The notes under the pieces are model-generated. The model had not been told where the DNA came from. It did no database searches and saw only the letters and a program-made list of their open reading frames with translations. Positions 41,900 to 50,337 of a stretch of DNA of 64,000 nt are shown piece by piece; positions within the stretch are counted from its first letter, which is position 1; every line of letters starts with the position of its first letter. Source of the DNA: an uncultured Clostridia bacterium (GTDB taxonomy: Bacteria; Bacillota; Clostridia; Christensenellales; Aristaeellaceae). The position numbers were made by a program, and so were the translations under genes. Where the stretch lies: positions 35,074 to 99,073 of the forward strand of contig CAKUFG010000007.1 in assembly GCA_934647235.1 (NCBI GenBank). Reading direction: 5' to 3'.

Positions 41900-42309
41900 T
41901 CAAAAAATCTCAAATTTTAGCAGAGACGCACTTGCGTTTTTCAAAACGACGAAATTGCAGAATCCGACATTCTTCCCGCTTGAGCGCGGCGATACGGATG
42001 CGTTTTAAGGTTTCGGGTGCAAAAAAGACGGAGCACAGCATAAAACGTCTTCGATAAACATAAGCTATAAACGGCGCATTGCGCCGTTTTGACGCGCTCA
42101 GCGAGGCCGAAGCCCCTTCATGAAGCAAAAAATTTGAGCGGGCGGTAAATTATTGATGAATATTTGTAAAGATTTGTGAAATACCTACTTGAAAAACTGT
42201 CACAAAAAGGTTACAATTAAGTATCCTAATGACATGGGCGCATTCGGCAGTTTGCCATGCGCGCACGCGGCGGCGTGAGCGCTGCGACGGACGGGGGATG
42301 AGGGTTGTA
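41900..42309. other. intergenic region between the importer operon and ftsA
   Basis: Besides the ftsA promoter it contains a perfect 9-bp stem-loop (AAACGGCGC / GCGCCGTTT, 42069-42089) with a TTTT tail on the plus strand and AT-rich sequence. No convincing gene; a 72-codon minus frame at 41910-42128 lacks a ribosome binding site. Confidence 0.6.
42189..42217 (+). promoter_or_regulatory. ftsAZ promoter
   Basis: TTGAAA at 42189-42194, 17 bp, TACAAT at 42212-42217. Confidence 0.75.
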
Positions 42310-43485
42310 ATGAAGAACACTGTAACGGCCATTGATTTCGGCACCAGCAAGATTGTCGCCCTTGTGGCGGAAACCAGCGGCCGCCAGCGCTGCGATATTA
42401 TCGGCGCGGGCTTCGCTGCCTATTCCGGCTTTGCCGATGGGCAGTGGAACGAGCCCAACGCCTTGAACGAGGCCATTTCCAACGCGGTGCACGAGGCGGA
42501 AACGCAGTCGCACACCCGCGTGCGCGAAGTAAACGTGGGCGTGCCGGGCGAGTTTTCCCGCGTGTACGCCATCGAAACCAAGATCGATCTTCAGGGCGCC
42601 GATCCGCATGTGACGGTGCGCAATATTGAAGATCTGTTCCGCCGCGCTACCGAGGAGCTGGGGCAGGTGCAGGGCGTGATCGTCCATCGCAGCCCTGCCT
42701 GGTTCATGGTGGACGAAGGCAAAAAAACCCTGGAGCCCATGGGCATGCGCGGCAGCTCGCTGCGCGCGCTGGTCTCCTTTGTGGTGGCCGATCAGTTTTT
42801 CCTGGATGACGTCAGCGAGCGCTTCCGCGCGCTGAGCATCACCGTAAACAGCTTTTTCTCCACCCCGGTTGGACAGGCCATGCTCTTTATCCCTGATGAG
42901 GAGCGCGACCGTACCGCCCTGCTGGTGGATATGGGCTACCTGAACACCGAGGTCATGGCTGTGGAGGGCGACGCGGTGATCTTCCACAAGGTCATCCCCA
43001 TGGGCGGCGGCGATATCGCGGCCGATCTGGCCTACGGGCTGGAAATCCCCCTGTCCTCTGCCGAGCAGATCAAGCGCGCCTACGTTTTCGGCGTATCCGC
43101 CGGGGATGAAAAATACGACGCGCTGGATCGCGACGGCGTAAGCAAATCCTTTACCCGCGAGGAAGTGGCCAATGTGCTCGAGCCCCGTGTGGAGGAAATT
43201 GCCGAGGCTATTCATGACGCGGTCAAGGGTAGCGGCGTGCGCCTGGGCAACTGGTCGGTGGCGTATCTGACCGGCGGCGGTCTGGCCATCAACCGCGGCG
43301 GCCGCGATTTCCTCAGCGCCAAGCTGGATCGCCCTGTGCGTGAGCTGCCGCGCAAAACCGGCAAGCTCTCCAGCCCCGTCTATACCAGCGTGCTGGGCCT
43401 GCTGGATCTGATCATCGACACCCTGGTCAACACCAACGCCAACCGCGGCGTGCGCGCCTTCTTCAATAACCTTTTCGGCGGCTGA
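42310..43485 (+). CDS. ftsA: cell division protein FtsA
   Basis: Actin-like protein that tethers FtsZ to the membrane, 391 residues. The nucleotide site AIDFGTSKIVALV is near residue 8, the FtsA-specific 1C subdomain follows, and YLTGGGLAI near 320 is the second phosphate loop. The last residues VRAFFNNLFGG form the amphipathic membrane helix. The start at 42310 is favoured by GAGGG upstream; the frame extends to 42229. Confidence 0.94.
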   Translation: MKNTVTAIDFGTSKIVALVAETSGRQRCDIIGAGFAAYSGFADGQWNEPNALNEAISNAVHEAETQSHTRVREVNVGVPGEFSRVYAIETKIDLQGADPHVTVRNIEDLFRRATEELGQVQGVIVHRSPAWFMVDEGKKTLEPMGMRGSSLRALVSFVVADQFFLDDVSERFRALSITVNSFFSTPVGQAMLFIPDEERDRTALLVDMGYLNTEVMAVEGDAVIFHKVIPMGGGDIAADLAYGLEIPLSSAEQIKRAYVFGVSAGDEKYDALDRDGVSKSFTREEVANVLEPRVEEIAEAIHDAVKGSGVRLGNWSVAYLTGGGLAINRGGRDFLSAKLDRPVRELPRKTGKLSSPVYTSVLGLLDLIIDTLVNTNANRGVRAFFNNLFGG

Positions 43486-43524
43486 TGCAGGCCGCAGCCA
43501 ATATCAATTACCGGAGGGAACATT

Positions 43525-44874
43525 ATGCTGGAACTCCAAATGGATCAACAGAATCAGGGCTTTGCTTCTATTAAAGTAGTCGGCTGCGGCGGCGGCGGCA
43601 ACAACGCCGTCAACCGCATGGTGGACGCCGGGCTGCGCGGCGTGGACTTTATCGCCGTTAATACCGATCGCCAGGCGCTGGGCCTGAGCAAGGCCGGCAC
43701 CAAGATTCAGATCGGCGAAAAGCTGACCAAGGGTCTGGGCGCGGGCGCTGTGCCCGATATCGGCCGCCGTGCCGCTGAGGAAAGCCGTGAGGAAATCGCC
43801 GGCGCGCTCAAGGGCTCCGATCTGGTGTTCGTTACCGCCGGTATGGGCGGCGGCACCGGCACGGGCGCGGCCCCTGTGGTGGCGGAAATCGCCCGCGAGC
43901 TGGGTTGCCTTACCATCGCCGTTGTGACCAAGCCCTTCCTCTTTGAGGGCAAGCAGCGCATGAAGAACGCAGAGCTGGGCATCAACGAGCTGAAGCAAAG
44001 CGTGGATACACTGGTAGTGATCCCCAATGATCGCCTGCTGCAGGTGGTCAGCAAGGGCACCACGATGCTGGAAGCCTTCCGCAAGGCGGATGACGTGCTG
44101 CGCCAGGGTATTCAGGGCATTTCCGATCTGATCGCTGTGCCTGCGGTGATCAACCTGGACTTTGCCGATGTGCGCACGGTGATGGAATCCGGCGGCATGG
44201 CCCACATGGGCATCGGTACCGGCAGCGGCGAAAACGGCATGGTCAACGCCGCCAAGGAAGCCATCTCCAGCCCGCTGCTTGAAACCAAGATCGACGGCGC
44301 GCGCGCTGTGCTGATCAACGTGTCCGGCGGCAAGGATATGAACATCATGGACGTCAACGAGGCCGCCAGCCTGGTCATGCAGGCTGCCGACAGCGAGGCC
44401 AATATCATCTTCGGCGCCAATATCGACGAAGAGCTCAAGGACGAAGTGCGCATCACTGTCATCGCTACCGGCTTTGAAAAAACGCCCTTCCCGACGCGCG
44501 ATCCCAAGGGCAAGCGCCCCGGCGCGCGCAGCGCTACCGGCCCTTACGGCATGGCCAGCGCCGCGATGAATCCCTATGAGAACCGCACGCCCTCCGAGCC
44601 TGTCAGCGAGGATGCGCCGGCTCCCCTCAATACCTATGATGCGGATTCCTTTGCGCCCGGCATGCGGCCCATGGCCGCGCAGCGCCCGATGACGAGCGTG
44701 CCCTACGCGCCCTCGCCCTACGCAGCGCCCACCTACGCCATGCCTCAGCAGCCTGCGCAGCAGTCCTATGCGCCTTATCAAACGCCTGCCGCGCCCGCTC
44801 CCGTGCAGGAGCAGCCGGCGGCCAGCGAAAAGGATGATCTGGGCGTGCCTGCCTATCTGCGCCGCAAAAAGTAA
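43525..44874 (+). CDS. ftsZ: cell division GTPase FtsZ
   Basis: Tubulin-like protein that forms the division ring, 449 residues. GGGGNNAVNRM near residue 18, the tubulin signature GGGTGTGAAP near 108 and the T7-type region near 205 are intact. A linker of about 110 residues, rich in Pro, Ala and Tyr, leads to the conserved C-terminal peptide DDLGVPAYLRRKK that binds FtsA. GGAGGG precedes the ATG; ftsA ends 39 bp upstream. Confidence 0.99.
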   Translation: MLELQMDQQNQGFASIKVVGCGGGGNNAVNRMVDAGLRGVDFIAVNTDRQALGLSKAGTKIQIGEKLTKGLGAGAVPDIGRRAAEESREEIAGALKGSDLVFVTAGMGGGTGTGAAPVVAEIARELGCLTIAVVTKPFLFEGKQRMKNAELGINELKQSVDTLVVIPNDRLLQVVSKGTTMLEAFRKADDVLRQGIQGISDLIAVPAVINLDFADVRTVMESGGMAHMGIGTGSGENGMVNAAKEAISSPLLETKIDGARAVLINVSGGKDMNIMDVNEAASLVMQAADSEANIIFGANIDEELKDEVRITVIATGFEKTPFPTRDPKGKRPGARSATGPYGMASAAMNPYENRTPSEPVSEDAPAPLNTYDADSFAPGMRPMAAQRPMTSVPYAPSPYAAPTYAMPQQPAQQSYAPYQTPAAPAPVQEQPAASEKDDLGVPAYLRRKK

Positions 44875-44887
44875 AAATATGATTTTC

Positions 44888-44922
44888 AAGCCCGTCGCTG
44901 TATGCTCAGCGGCGGGCTTTTT
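44888..44922 (+). terminator. ftsZ terminator
   Basis: The stem AAGCCCGTCGCTG / CAGCGGCGGGCTT with a 6-nt loop and a T run. Confidence 0.85.
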
Positions 44923-44950
44923 GATGTGAAATCTGGTGGCTTATTTTGGA

Positions 44951-44979
44951 TTGACAAAGGCGGAAAATCATGCTAATCT
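44951..44979 (+). promoter_or_regulatory. promoter of the metal/tetrapyrrole operon
   Basis: Consensus TTGACA at 44951-44956, 17 bp, TAATCT at 44974-44979. Confidence 0.75.
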
Positions 44980-44985
44980 ATCGGC

Positions 44986-45001
44986 GTTAGATGCATTTAA
45001 C
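44986..45001. promoter_or_regulatory. operator-like palindrome 1
   Basis: GTTAGATGCATTTAAC, a palindrome with one mismatched pair, covers the expected transcription start. Together with palindrome 2 it resembles the TTAG...CTAA sites of DtxR/IdeR-type metal repressors. Confidence 0.6.
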
Positions 45002-45018
45002 CGCCGAGGCGGTTTTCT
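44999..45018 (+). terminator. attenuator-like hairpin in the leader
   Basis: AACCGCC-GA-GGCGGTT followed by TTTCTT, placed between the two palindromes and about 60 nt before the first gene. Confidence 0.45.
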
Positions 45019-45030
45019 TAACTGGCCGAT

Positions 45031-45046
45031 GTTAGATATATCTAAC
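45031..45046. promoter_or_regulatory. operator-like palindrome 2
   Basis: GTTAGATATATCTAAC, a perfect 16-bp palindrome in the 5' leader, sharing GTTAGAT and TAAC with palindrome 1, 45 bp downstream of it. Confidence 0.65.
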
Positions 45047-45077
45047 TAAGACGCAAAACCGAAAGGATGACGCGCTC

Positions 45078-45593
45078 ATGGATAAAATCGCTATCATTTT
45101 TTCCACCATCACCGGCAACGCTTTCCGCCTGGCCGAGGCGGCTGCGGCGGTAACGCCCAACCACGTCGGCCCCTACAACATCCGCTATGTCAATCAGGAG
45201 GTAATCAATCTGTTCGATACCTTCGAGCTGTCCTACTGGTGCAATCATGGTACAGCAGACGACGATACGATTGACCTGATTCACCGCATGCAGGGCAAGA
45301 AGATCATCATCATCGGCACCCTGGGCGCGGCGCGCGATTCCGCCCATGCTCAAAAGGTGTGCGAGAATGTAGAAAACCTCGTGCGCGAAAACAACCAATT
45401 GATTGGCCACTACCTGTGCCGGGGCAGCATCGATCTGAACCGCACGGCACGCCGACTGCGCATTCCCGAGGGTCAGAAGGGCCATCTGAGTCCGGAACGT
45501 TTTGAAAAGCAGAAGGAATCGCTGGGCCATCCCGATGCGCAGGAGCTGGCGCAGCTGCAGGACGAAATGAAGGTATTTTTGCAAAAGCTATGA
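45078..45593 (+). CDS. flavodoxin-like protein
   Basis: A 171-residue flavodoxin-fold protein: IIFSTITGNAFRLAEA at the N-terminus is the FMN phosphate loop, and KKIIIIGTLGAARDSAHA near residue 75 is a later FMN-binding strand. It probably supplies electrons for reduction of the imported compound, for example ferric iron or a tetrapyrrole; related flavodoxins (BilS-like) act in bilin reduction. GAAAGGATG precedes the ATG. The stop overlaps the permease start (ATGA). Confidence 0.8.
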   Translation: MDKIAIIFSTITGNAFRLAEAAAAVTPNHVGPYNIRYVNQEVINLFDTFELSYWCNHGTADDDTIDLIHRMQGKKIIIIGTLGAARDSAHAQKVCENVENLVRENNQLIGHYLCRGSIDLNRTARRLRIPEGQKGHLSPERFEKQKESLGHPDAQELAQLQDEMKVFLQKL

Positions 45594-46594
45594 ACAATGC
45601 ATCTCATCGCCGCTTTCGCGTAGTGTTGATTGCGCTCTTTGGTGTCCTGTGCGTTGTGACCGCGCTGGTCTGCGCGGGCATCGGCACCATTCATTTTTCC
45701 CTGCGGGAGATTGTACGCGGCCTCTTTGTGGCGGATGACAGCACGTCCCGCCTGCTGATCTGGCATCTGCGCTTTCCGCGCATCCTGTGCGGCGGGCTGG
45801 TGGGCGTGTGCCTGTCGCTGTCCGGCTGCATTCTGCAGGGGGTAATGCGCAACACCATGGCCTCGCCTTCTACCATCGGCGTGACGGGCGGCGCGAGCTT
45901 TATCGGCTATATCACGCTGGTGGTGTTCCCGAGCTTCGCCCATCTGCTGCCCATCGGCTCGATTGCAGGCGCGTTTGTGACCACCATGCTGATCTACGCC
46001 CTGGCCTACCAAAAGGGCGTCAGCCCGGTCAAGATGATCCTGTCCGGCATGGCGGTATCGGCGCTGTTCGGCGCGTTCAACGATATGATCAAAACCTTCT
46101 TCGCCGATTCGCTGGGCAACGCCTCAGGCTTTCTGGTGGGCGGGCTGAACGGCACGGGCTGGTCGCACTTTGGCATGATTGCGCCCTACGCGCTGTGCGG
46201 CGTGCTGCTGTGCTTCCTGCTGCCTTCCAAGATGAACATCCTGATGCTGGGCGATGAAACGGCCAATTCCCTGGGCCTGCGCACGGAGCGGTTCCGCTTC
46301 TTCCTGATCGCCATTTCCTCGCTCCTTTCGGGCGCGGCCATTTCGGTGGCGGGGCTGATCAGCTTTGTGGGTCTTGTGGTGCCGCATATCGCACGGCTGC
46401 TGGTAGGGTCGGATTATAAATACCTGTTCCCGGCCTCGGCCTTCCTGGGCTTTACGCTGGTGGTGGCCTGCGATACGATTGGCCGCGTCATCATGCCGCC
46501 GGGGGAGATTCCTGTCAGCATCATCCTGTCCTTTATCGGCGCGCCGTTCTTCCTGTATCTGCTGCGCACGCGCGAGACGGGAGGCGAGGGGTAA
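45590..46594 (+). CDS. FecCD-family ABC transporter permease
   Basis: A 334-residue permease with about ten membrane segments, of the family that imports siderophores, haem and cobalamin. Typical segments are LRFPRILCGGLVGVCLSLSG near residue 60, NTMASPSTIGVTGGASF near 87 and GLISFVGLVVPHIARLLVG near 250. Its stop overlaps the ATPase start (TAATG), giving tight coupling. Confidence 0.95.
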   Translation: MNNASHRRFRVVLIALFGVLCVVTALVCAGIGTIHFSLREIVRGLFVADDSTSRLLIWHLRFPRILCGGLVGVCLSLSGCILQGVMRNTMASPSTIGVTGGASFIGYITLVVFPSFAHLLPIGSIAGAFVTTMLIYALAYQKGVSPVKMILSGMAVSALFGAFNDMIKTFFADSLGNASGFLVGGLNGTGWSHFGMIAPYALCGVLLCFLLPSKMNILMLGDETANSLGLRTERFRFFLIAISSLLSGAAISVAGLISFVGLVVPHIARLLVGSDYKYLFPASAFLGFTLVVACDTIGRVIMPPGEIPVSIILSFIGAPFFLYLLRTRETGGEG

Positions 46595-47412
46595 TGTACT
46601 TTGGCTTTGAGGATATCACCATTGCCTTTCGCACCAAAACGGTGCTTCAGCATGTGACGCTGGACATTCCAAGGGGAAAGATCGTTACCATCATCGGCCA
46701 GAATGGCTGCGGCAAATCCAGCCTGCTCAAGACGGTTTCCAAGGCCGTTACGCCCCGCGCAGGGCGCGTGCTGTATGAAGGGCTGCCGCTGGACGCCTAC
46801 GCTCCAAAGGTGCTGGCGCGGCACATTGCCTATCTTGCGCAGGTGCATACCTCGCCGCCGGATATCGATGTGCGCACGCTGGTGTCCTACGGCCGCTATC
46901 CATACATGAAAATGGGGCGCGGGCTGAGTGCCGAGGATGACAGGATCATCGATGAAACCCTGCGGCTGACCGGCCTTGAGCACCTGCAGCGGCGCACACT
47001 GCGCACGCTGTCGGGCGGCGAGCGGCAGCGGGCGTGGATCGCTATGACGGTTTGTCAGCAACCTGAAATCCTGATCCTGGACGAACCGACCACCTATCTG
47101 GATATCAGCTATCAGATGGAAGTGCTGGAGCTGGTGCGCCGACTGAATCGGGAAATGGGCATGACCATTGTGATGGTGCTGCATGATCTCAACATGGCCG
47201 CGCGGTATTCCGATTATCTGTATGTCATCAAGGATGGCGGCCTGTATGCGGGCGGCGCGCCGGGCGAGGTCATCACGCAGGAAACCCTGCGGGATGTGTT
47301 CCGTATCGAGGCCGATATCACCCATGACGCGGCGCACGATTGCCCCTATTTTATTCCCATGCGCATTCTGAACGGTACTGCGGGCGAAAGCCCTACAGAT
47401 ACAAAAATGTAA
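46594..47412 (+). CDS. ABC transporter ATP-binding protein, FecE/BtuD type
   Basis: A 272-residue ATPase energising the FecCD permease. Walker A GQNGCGKSS near residue 36, Q-loop, signature LSGGERQRAWIAM near 142, Walker B ILILDEPTTYLD near 162 and the switch His in VLHDLNMAA near 196 are all intact. Confidence 0.96.
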   Translation: MYFGFEDITIAFRTKTVLQHVTLDIPRGKIVTIIGQNGCGKSSLLKTVSKAVTPRAGRVLYEGLPLDAYAPKVLARHIAYLAQVHTSPPDIDVRTLVSYGRYPYMKMGRGLSAEDDRIIDETLRLTGLEHLQRRTLRTLSGGERQRAWIAMTVCQQPEILILDEPTTYLDISYQMEVLELVRRLNREMGMTIVMVLHDLNMAARYSDYLYVIKDGGLYAGGAPGEVITQETLRDVFRIEADITHDAAHDCPYFIPMRILNGTAGESPTDTKM

Positions 47413-47430
47413 ACAGGAGGAAATCACTCA

Positions 47431-48483
47431 ATGAAAAAGCTGTTTTCTCTGCTGATGGCCCTGTGCCTGCTGTACGCCGCGCTGCTCGTTGCGGCGGAAA
47501 GCGCCGATACCGACCGCGCTGCGGCCATCCGCGCCAAATTCCTTAAAAAGGCCGACGAGGTTGTCGTGACCGATACCAGCGTCATCTTTACCGACGCGGC
47601 CTCCGAAACGCCCCTTGAAATTGCCAAGAACCCCGGCAAGACCGCCGTTTTGTACGGAAGCTTCGTCACCCTGTGGTACGAAGCGGGCGGCAAGGCGGAC
47701 GGCGTGATCGGCGGCAGCTCCTCGATTGAGCTGTACGAGCTCTATATCGGCCGCGACGTGACCCAGGACGAGGGCGTGACCGTGCTGGCCGAGTCCTCCG
47801 CGGGCAAAAACTGGAACACCGAAAGTATCATTGCCTTCCAGCCCGATCTGATTGTATGCAGCACCGCCATGAGCGGCTACAAGACCATCTCGGCCCCTGC
47901 GCAGGCGGCGGGCATCCCCGTTGTGGCCATGAGCTATAACGATTTCTCCGATTACCTCAAGTGGTTCAAGGTGTTCTGCAATCTCAACGGCCAGCCCGAG
48001 CTGTGGGATACCGTGGCCATGCCCGCCCTGGACAAGGTGGTGGACGTGCTGTGCCGTATCCCCGAGAACCCCGAAAACGCGCCCAAGGTGTTTGCCATGT
48101 TCTCCGCTACCAAGGATAACATCACTGCCAACACCTCCAATACCGTGCTGGGCGGCATGATCTCCGAGATGCAGGCCGTCAACATTTCCGATGCGGACAA
48201 CGCATCCGGTGCGGATCGCATCGAAATCAACATGGAATCCGTGTTTGCGGCTGATCCGGATATGATCGTGGTGCAGTGCCATGCGAGCAAGGAGGACGAT
48301 GCGGCTCAGCTGGATCGCGTGTATGGCGGCAACGCCGTGTGGCAGTCCCTGCGCGCGGTGAAGGAGGGCAAGGTGTACTTCCTGGAGCCCCATCTGTTCC
48401 ACTATAAGCCCAACAGCCGCTTTGCCGACGCCTATGTAACGCTGGCCAGGATTCTTTATCCTGAAATCGACTTTGACAATTGA
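47431..48483 (+). CDS. ABC transporter substrate-binding protein (iron/haem/cobalamin type), no lipobox
   Basis: A 350-residue two-lobed binding protein. The signal peptide covers about residues 1-22 and lacks a lipobox: the only cysteine (residue 12) lies inside the hydrophobic core. The body matches the periplasmic-binding-protein family of FecB/BtuF: ESIIAFQPDLIVCS near 130, ADPDMIVVQ near 272 and KVYFLEPHLFHY near 310. AGGAGG precedes the ATG. The ligand is not evident. Confidence 0.9.
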   Translation: MKKLFSLLMALCLLYAALLVAAESADTDRAAAIRAKFLKKADEVVVTDTSVIFTDAASETPLEIAKNPGKTAVLYGSFVTLWYEAGGKADGVIGGSSSIELYELYIGRDVTQDEGVTVLAESSAGKNWNTESIIAFQPDLIVCSTAMSGYKTISAPAQAAGIPVVAMSYNDFSDYLKWFKVFCNLNGQPELWDTVAMPALDKVVDVLCRIPENPENAPKVFAMFSATKDNITANTSNTVLGGMISEMQAVNISDADNASGADRIEINMESVFAADPDMIVVQCHASKEDDAAQLDRVYGGNAVWQSLRAVKEGKVYFLEPHLFHYKPNSRFADAYVTLARILYPEIDFDN

Positions 48484-48485
48484 CG

Positions 48486-49226
48486 ATGGAAAACAAAAAC
48501 GTACTGATTTCCGTGTCCTATGGCGCGCTGGATAACGCGGCGCTGGATGCGGATGTGGGCAGGCTTGAGGCTGCAATGCTGAACGCCCTGCCTGGCTGGC
48601 GTCTGAGCCGAGCCTTTACCTCCGCGCGCGTGCGCTCGTTTCTGAGCAAGCGTGGCAAGGAGGTTCCCGACGCGGCTGGGGCGATCGCGCAGGCGCGGGC
48701 GGCGGGCGCGGAGCATATTGCCCTGGCGACGCTGCTGATATCGCCCGGCGAGGAATACGAGGGCGTGCTGGCGGCCGCAGACGGCCTGCCTGTCGCCTCT
48801 CCGCTGCTGGCGGAGGATGAAGACCTGGACGCGCTGGCGGCCTATTACGCGGGCGTACAGCACGCCTGCGGCACGCCGCTGCTGCTGATGGGGCACGGGC
48901 ACCCGACCAACGGAAACCCTGCCTATCAGCGGCTGCGCCAGCGCCTGCCGGAGCAGGTCTGTCTGGCCTGCTTGTCCGGCGCGGATAATCTGCCGGCGCT
49001 GCTGCCGGAATTGCTTTCCCAGCCTGCGCGCCGCATCACGCTGGAGCCGCTGCTGATGTCTGTGGGCGGTCATACCCTGCGCGATATGGCGGGGGAGGAG
49101 CCGGACAGCTGGAAATCCCAGCTGGAAAAGGCCGGCTTCACCGTGGACTGCCATCTTACCGGCATGGGCAGGCTGGAGATTGCCCAGCGCATCTATGCGC
49201 GCAAGCTGCGCAGCCTGATCGGTTAA
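48486..49226 (+). CDS. CbiK-type sirohydrochlorin chelatase homologue
   Basis: A 246-residue class II chelatase. LISVSYGA at the N-terminus, RAFTSARVR near residue 43, the Glu-bearing PGEEYEG near 88, LLMGHG near 135 and GGHTLRDMAGEEPDSWKS near 200 correspond to the metal-binding Glu and two His of CbiK. Such enzymes insert cobalt or iron in sirohydrochlorin; no other cobalamin genes are near, so it may act with the importer on a metal-tetrapyrrole. The start has no good ribosome binding site and probably relies on coupling to the preceding stop; TTG 48480 is an alternative. Confidence 0.85.
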   Translation: MENKNVLISVSYGALDNAALDADVGRLEAAMLNALPGWRLSRAFTSARVRSFLSKRGKEVPDAAGAIAQARAAGAEHIALATLLISPGEEYEGVLAAADGLPVASPLLAEDEDLDALAAYYAGVQHACGTPLLLMGHGHPTNGNPAYQRLRQRLPEQVCLACLSGADNLPALLPELLSQPARRITLEPLLMSVGGHTLRDMAGEEPDSWKSQLEKAGFTVDCHLTGMGRLEIAQRIYARKLRSLIG

Positions 49227-49343
49227 TCAACACAAAAAGCAGCCCCATCCTTCGCTTGGAAGGATTGGGCTTTGCTGCGCATGGAGGCGCCTCTAAAGGC
49301 TGCTTCGGCTTGCTGAAAAGCATAGCTAACTTAGCCGAGAAGT

Positions 49344-49372
49344 AAAGAAGGGGCGCAGCTCCTTCTTTTTTT
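49344..49372 (+). terminator. terminator of the metal/tetrapyrrole operon
   Basis: AAAGAAGG and CCTTCTTT arms followed by a T run. Two more hairpins lie nearby: an imperfect one at 49238-49272 and a CCGCC/GGCGG one at 49443-49456. Confidence 0.8.
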
Positions 49373-49488
49373 ACGCCCCGCGCTACTGCCTTACGGCAAG
49401 CGCGGGTTTCGGGCGGCGATTTGCAAAATCGCCTGCCCTCAGCCGCCTTTGGCGGCGCTATTAATTCGCAGCAGCGACATGCGCGGCA

Positions 49489-49513
49489 GGCTGTCAAAAC
49501 TTTTTTGACAGCC
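49489..49513. terminator. inverted repeat at the cyclophilin 3' end
   Basis: The 11-bp arms GGCTGTCAAAA and TTTTGACAGCC surround a 3-nt loop just beyond the minus-strand stop codon. It lacks a T tail beyond the stem, so its role as a terminator is uncertain. Confidence 0.5.
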
Positions 49514-49522
49514 TGATGGCGC

Positions 49523-50197
49523 TTATTGCGGCTTATCGATCATTCGGATGCTGGTAATTACCGGCTGGTTTTCCTTGGCTACGGTGCCGTTACTGTCCGT
49601 TACAGGGGTGTTCTGGCAGATGGCGTCCACTACCTCCATGCCGCTGAGCACCTTGCCAAAGGCCGCGTACTGGCCGTCCAGATGCGTCGCGTCCGCGTGC
49701 ATGATAAAGAACTGACTGCTGGCGCTGTTATAAGCGCTGGAGCGCGCCATGGACAGCACGCCGCGCGTGTGCTTGAGGGGATTGTCCACGCCGTTGGCCG
49801 AGAACTCGCCTTTGATCTTGTTTTCCGAGCCGCCGGTGCCGTTGCCCAGCGGATCGCCGCCCTGAATCATAAAGCCGGAGATGATGCGGTGGAAGGTCAG
49901 GCCATCGTAGAAGCCCTGATTGACAAGGTTGACAAAGTTGGTCACGGTAATGGGGGCGGTATCGGCGTACAGCTCGGCGGTGATCGTGCCGTAGTCCTTT
50001 ACGTCGATCTGCGCGTAGTAGGTGCCGTGCAGCAGCCCGTCGTCGGCTGTATTTTTATGCTTGCCGCCAAGCAGCAATACGCCTGCGACGATCAGCGCGA
50101 CGACGAGGACGGCGGCGGCGATCATCAGCGGCCAGTTGGTTTTCTTTTCAGGCTGCTTTGCATAGGGATTGACTTTCTTCTGCTTTGTTTTTGACAT
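49523..50197 (-). CDS. membrane-anchored cyclophilin-type peptidyl-prolyl isomerase
   Basis: A 224-residue protein with one N-terminal membrane segment (about 22-44) and an extracytoplasmic cyclophilin domain. LTFHRIISGFMIQGGDP holds the catalytic Arg, SSQFFIMHAD and LDGQYAAFGKV follow in normal order. It would help fold exported proteins. The ATG at 50197 is preceded by AAGGAGG; the longer frame has no such site. Confidence 0.93.
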   Translation of the reverse strand: MSKTKQKKVNPYAKQPEKKTNWPLMIAAAVLVVALIVAGVLLLGGKHKNTADDGLLHGTYYAQIDVKDYGTITAELYADTAPITVTNFVNLVNQGFYDGLTFHRIISGFMIQGGDPLGNGTGGSENKIKGEFSANGVDNPLKHTRGVLSMARSSAYNSASSQFFIMHADATHLDGQYAAFGKVLSGMEVVDAICQNTPVTDSNGTVAKENQPVITSIRMIDKPQ

Positions 50198-50207
50198 CAG
50201 TTCCTCC

Positions 50208-50237
50208 TTGACAAGGTGTCGAAATTGCACGTATAAT
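50208..50237 (+). promoter_or_regulatory. promoter of the lipid kinase-mutT pair
   Basis: TTGACA at 50208-50213, 18 bp, TATAAT at 50232-50237. The -35 overlaps the ribosome binding site region of the divergent cyclophilin gene. Confidence 0.7.
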
Positions 50238-50337
50238 GTAGTGTATGCGCATTATGCGGTGCGGCACCTGCATATATTGTACCCGATGCCGCCATGCAAA
50301 TCAACCGTTTTTTTATGCGGCAGAGGGAGGTCGCTTT

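Noticed and set aside
42069..42089. Perfect stem-loop as a terminator for a hidden gene
   Set aside because: No gene on either strand feeds into it; it may be structural or an operator, but this cannot be decided from the sequence.
41910..42128. A 72-codon minus-strand frame upstream of the importer operon
   Set aside because: No ribosome binding site and Arg/Lys-rich composition typical of chance frames; it lies upstream of the operon promoter.
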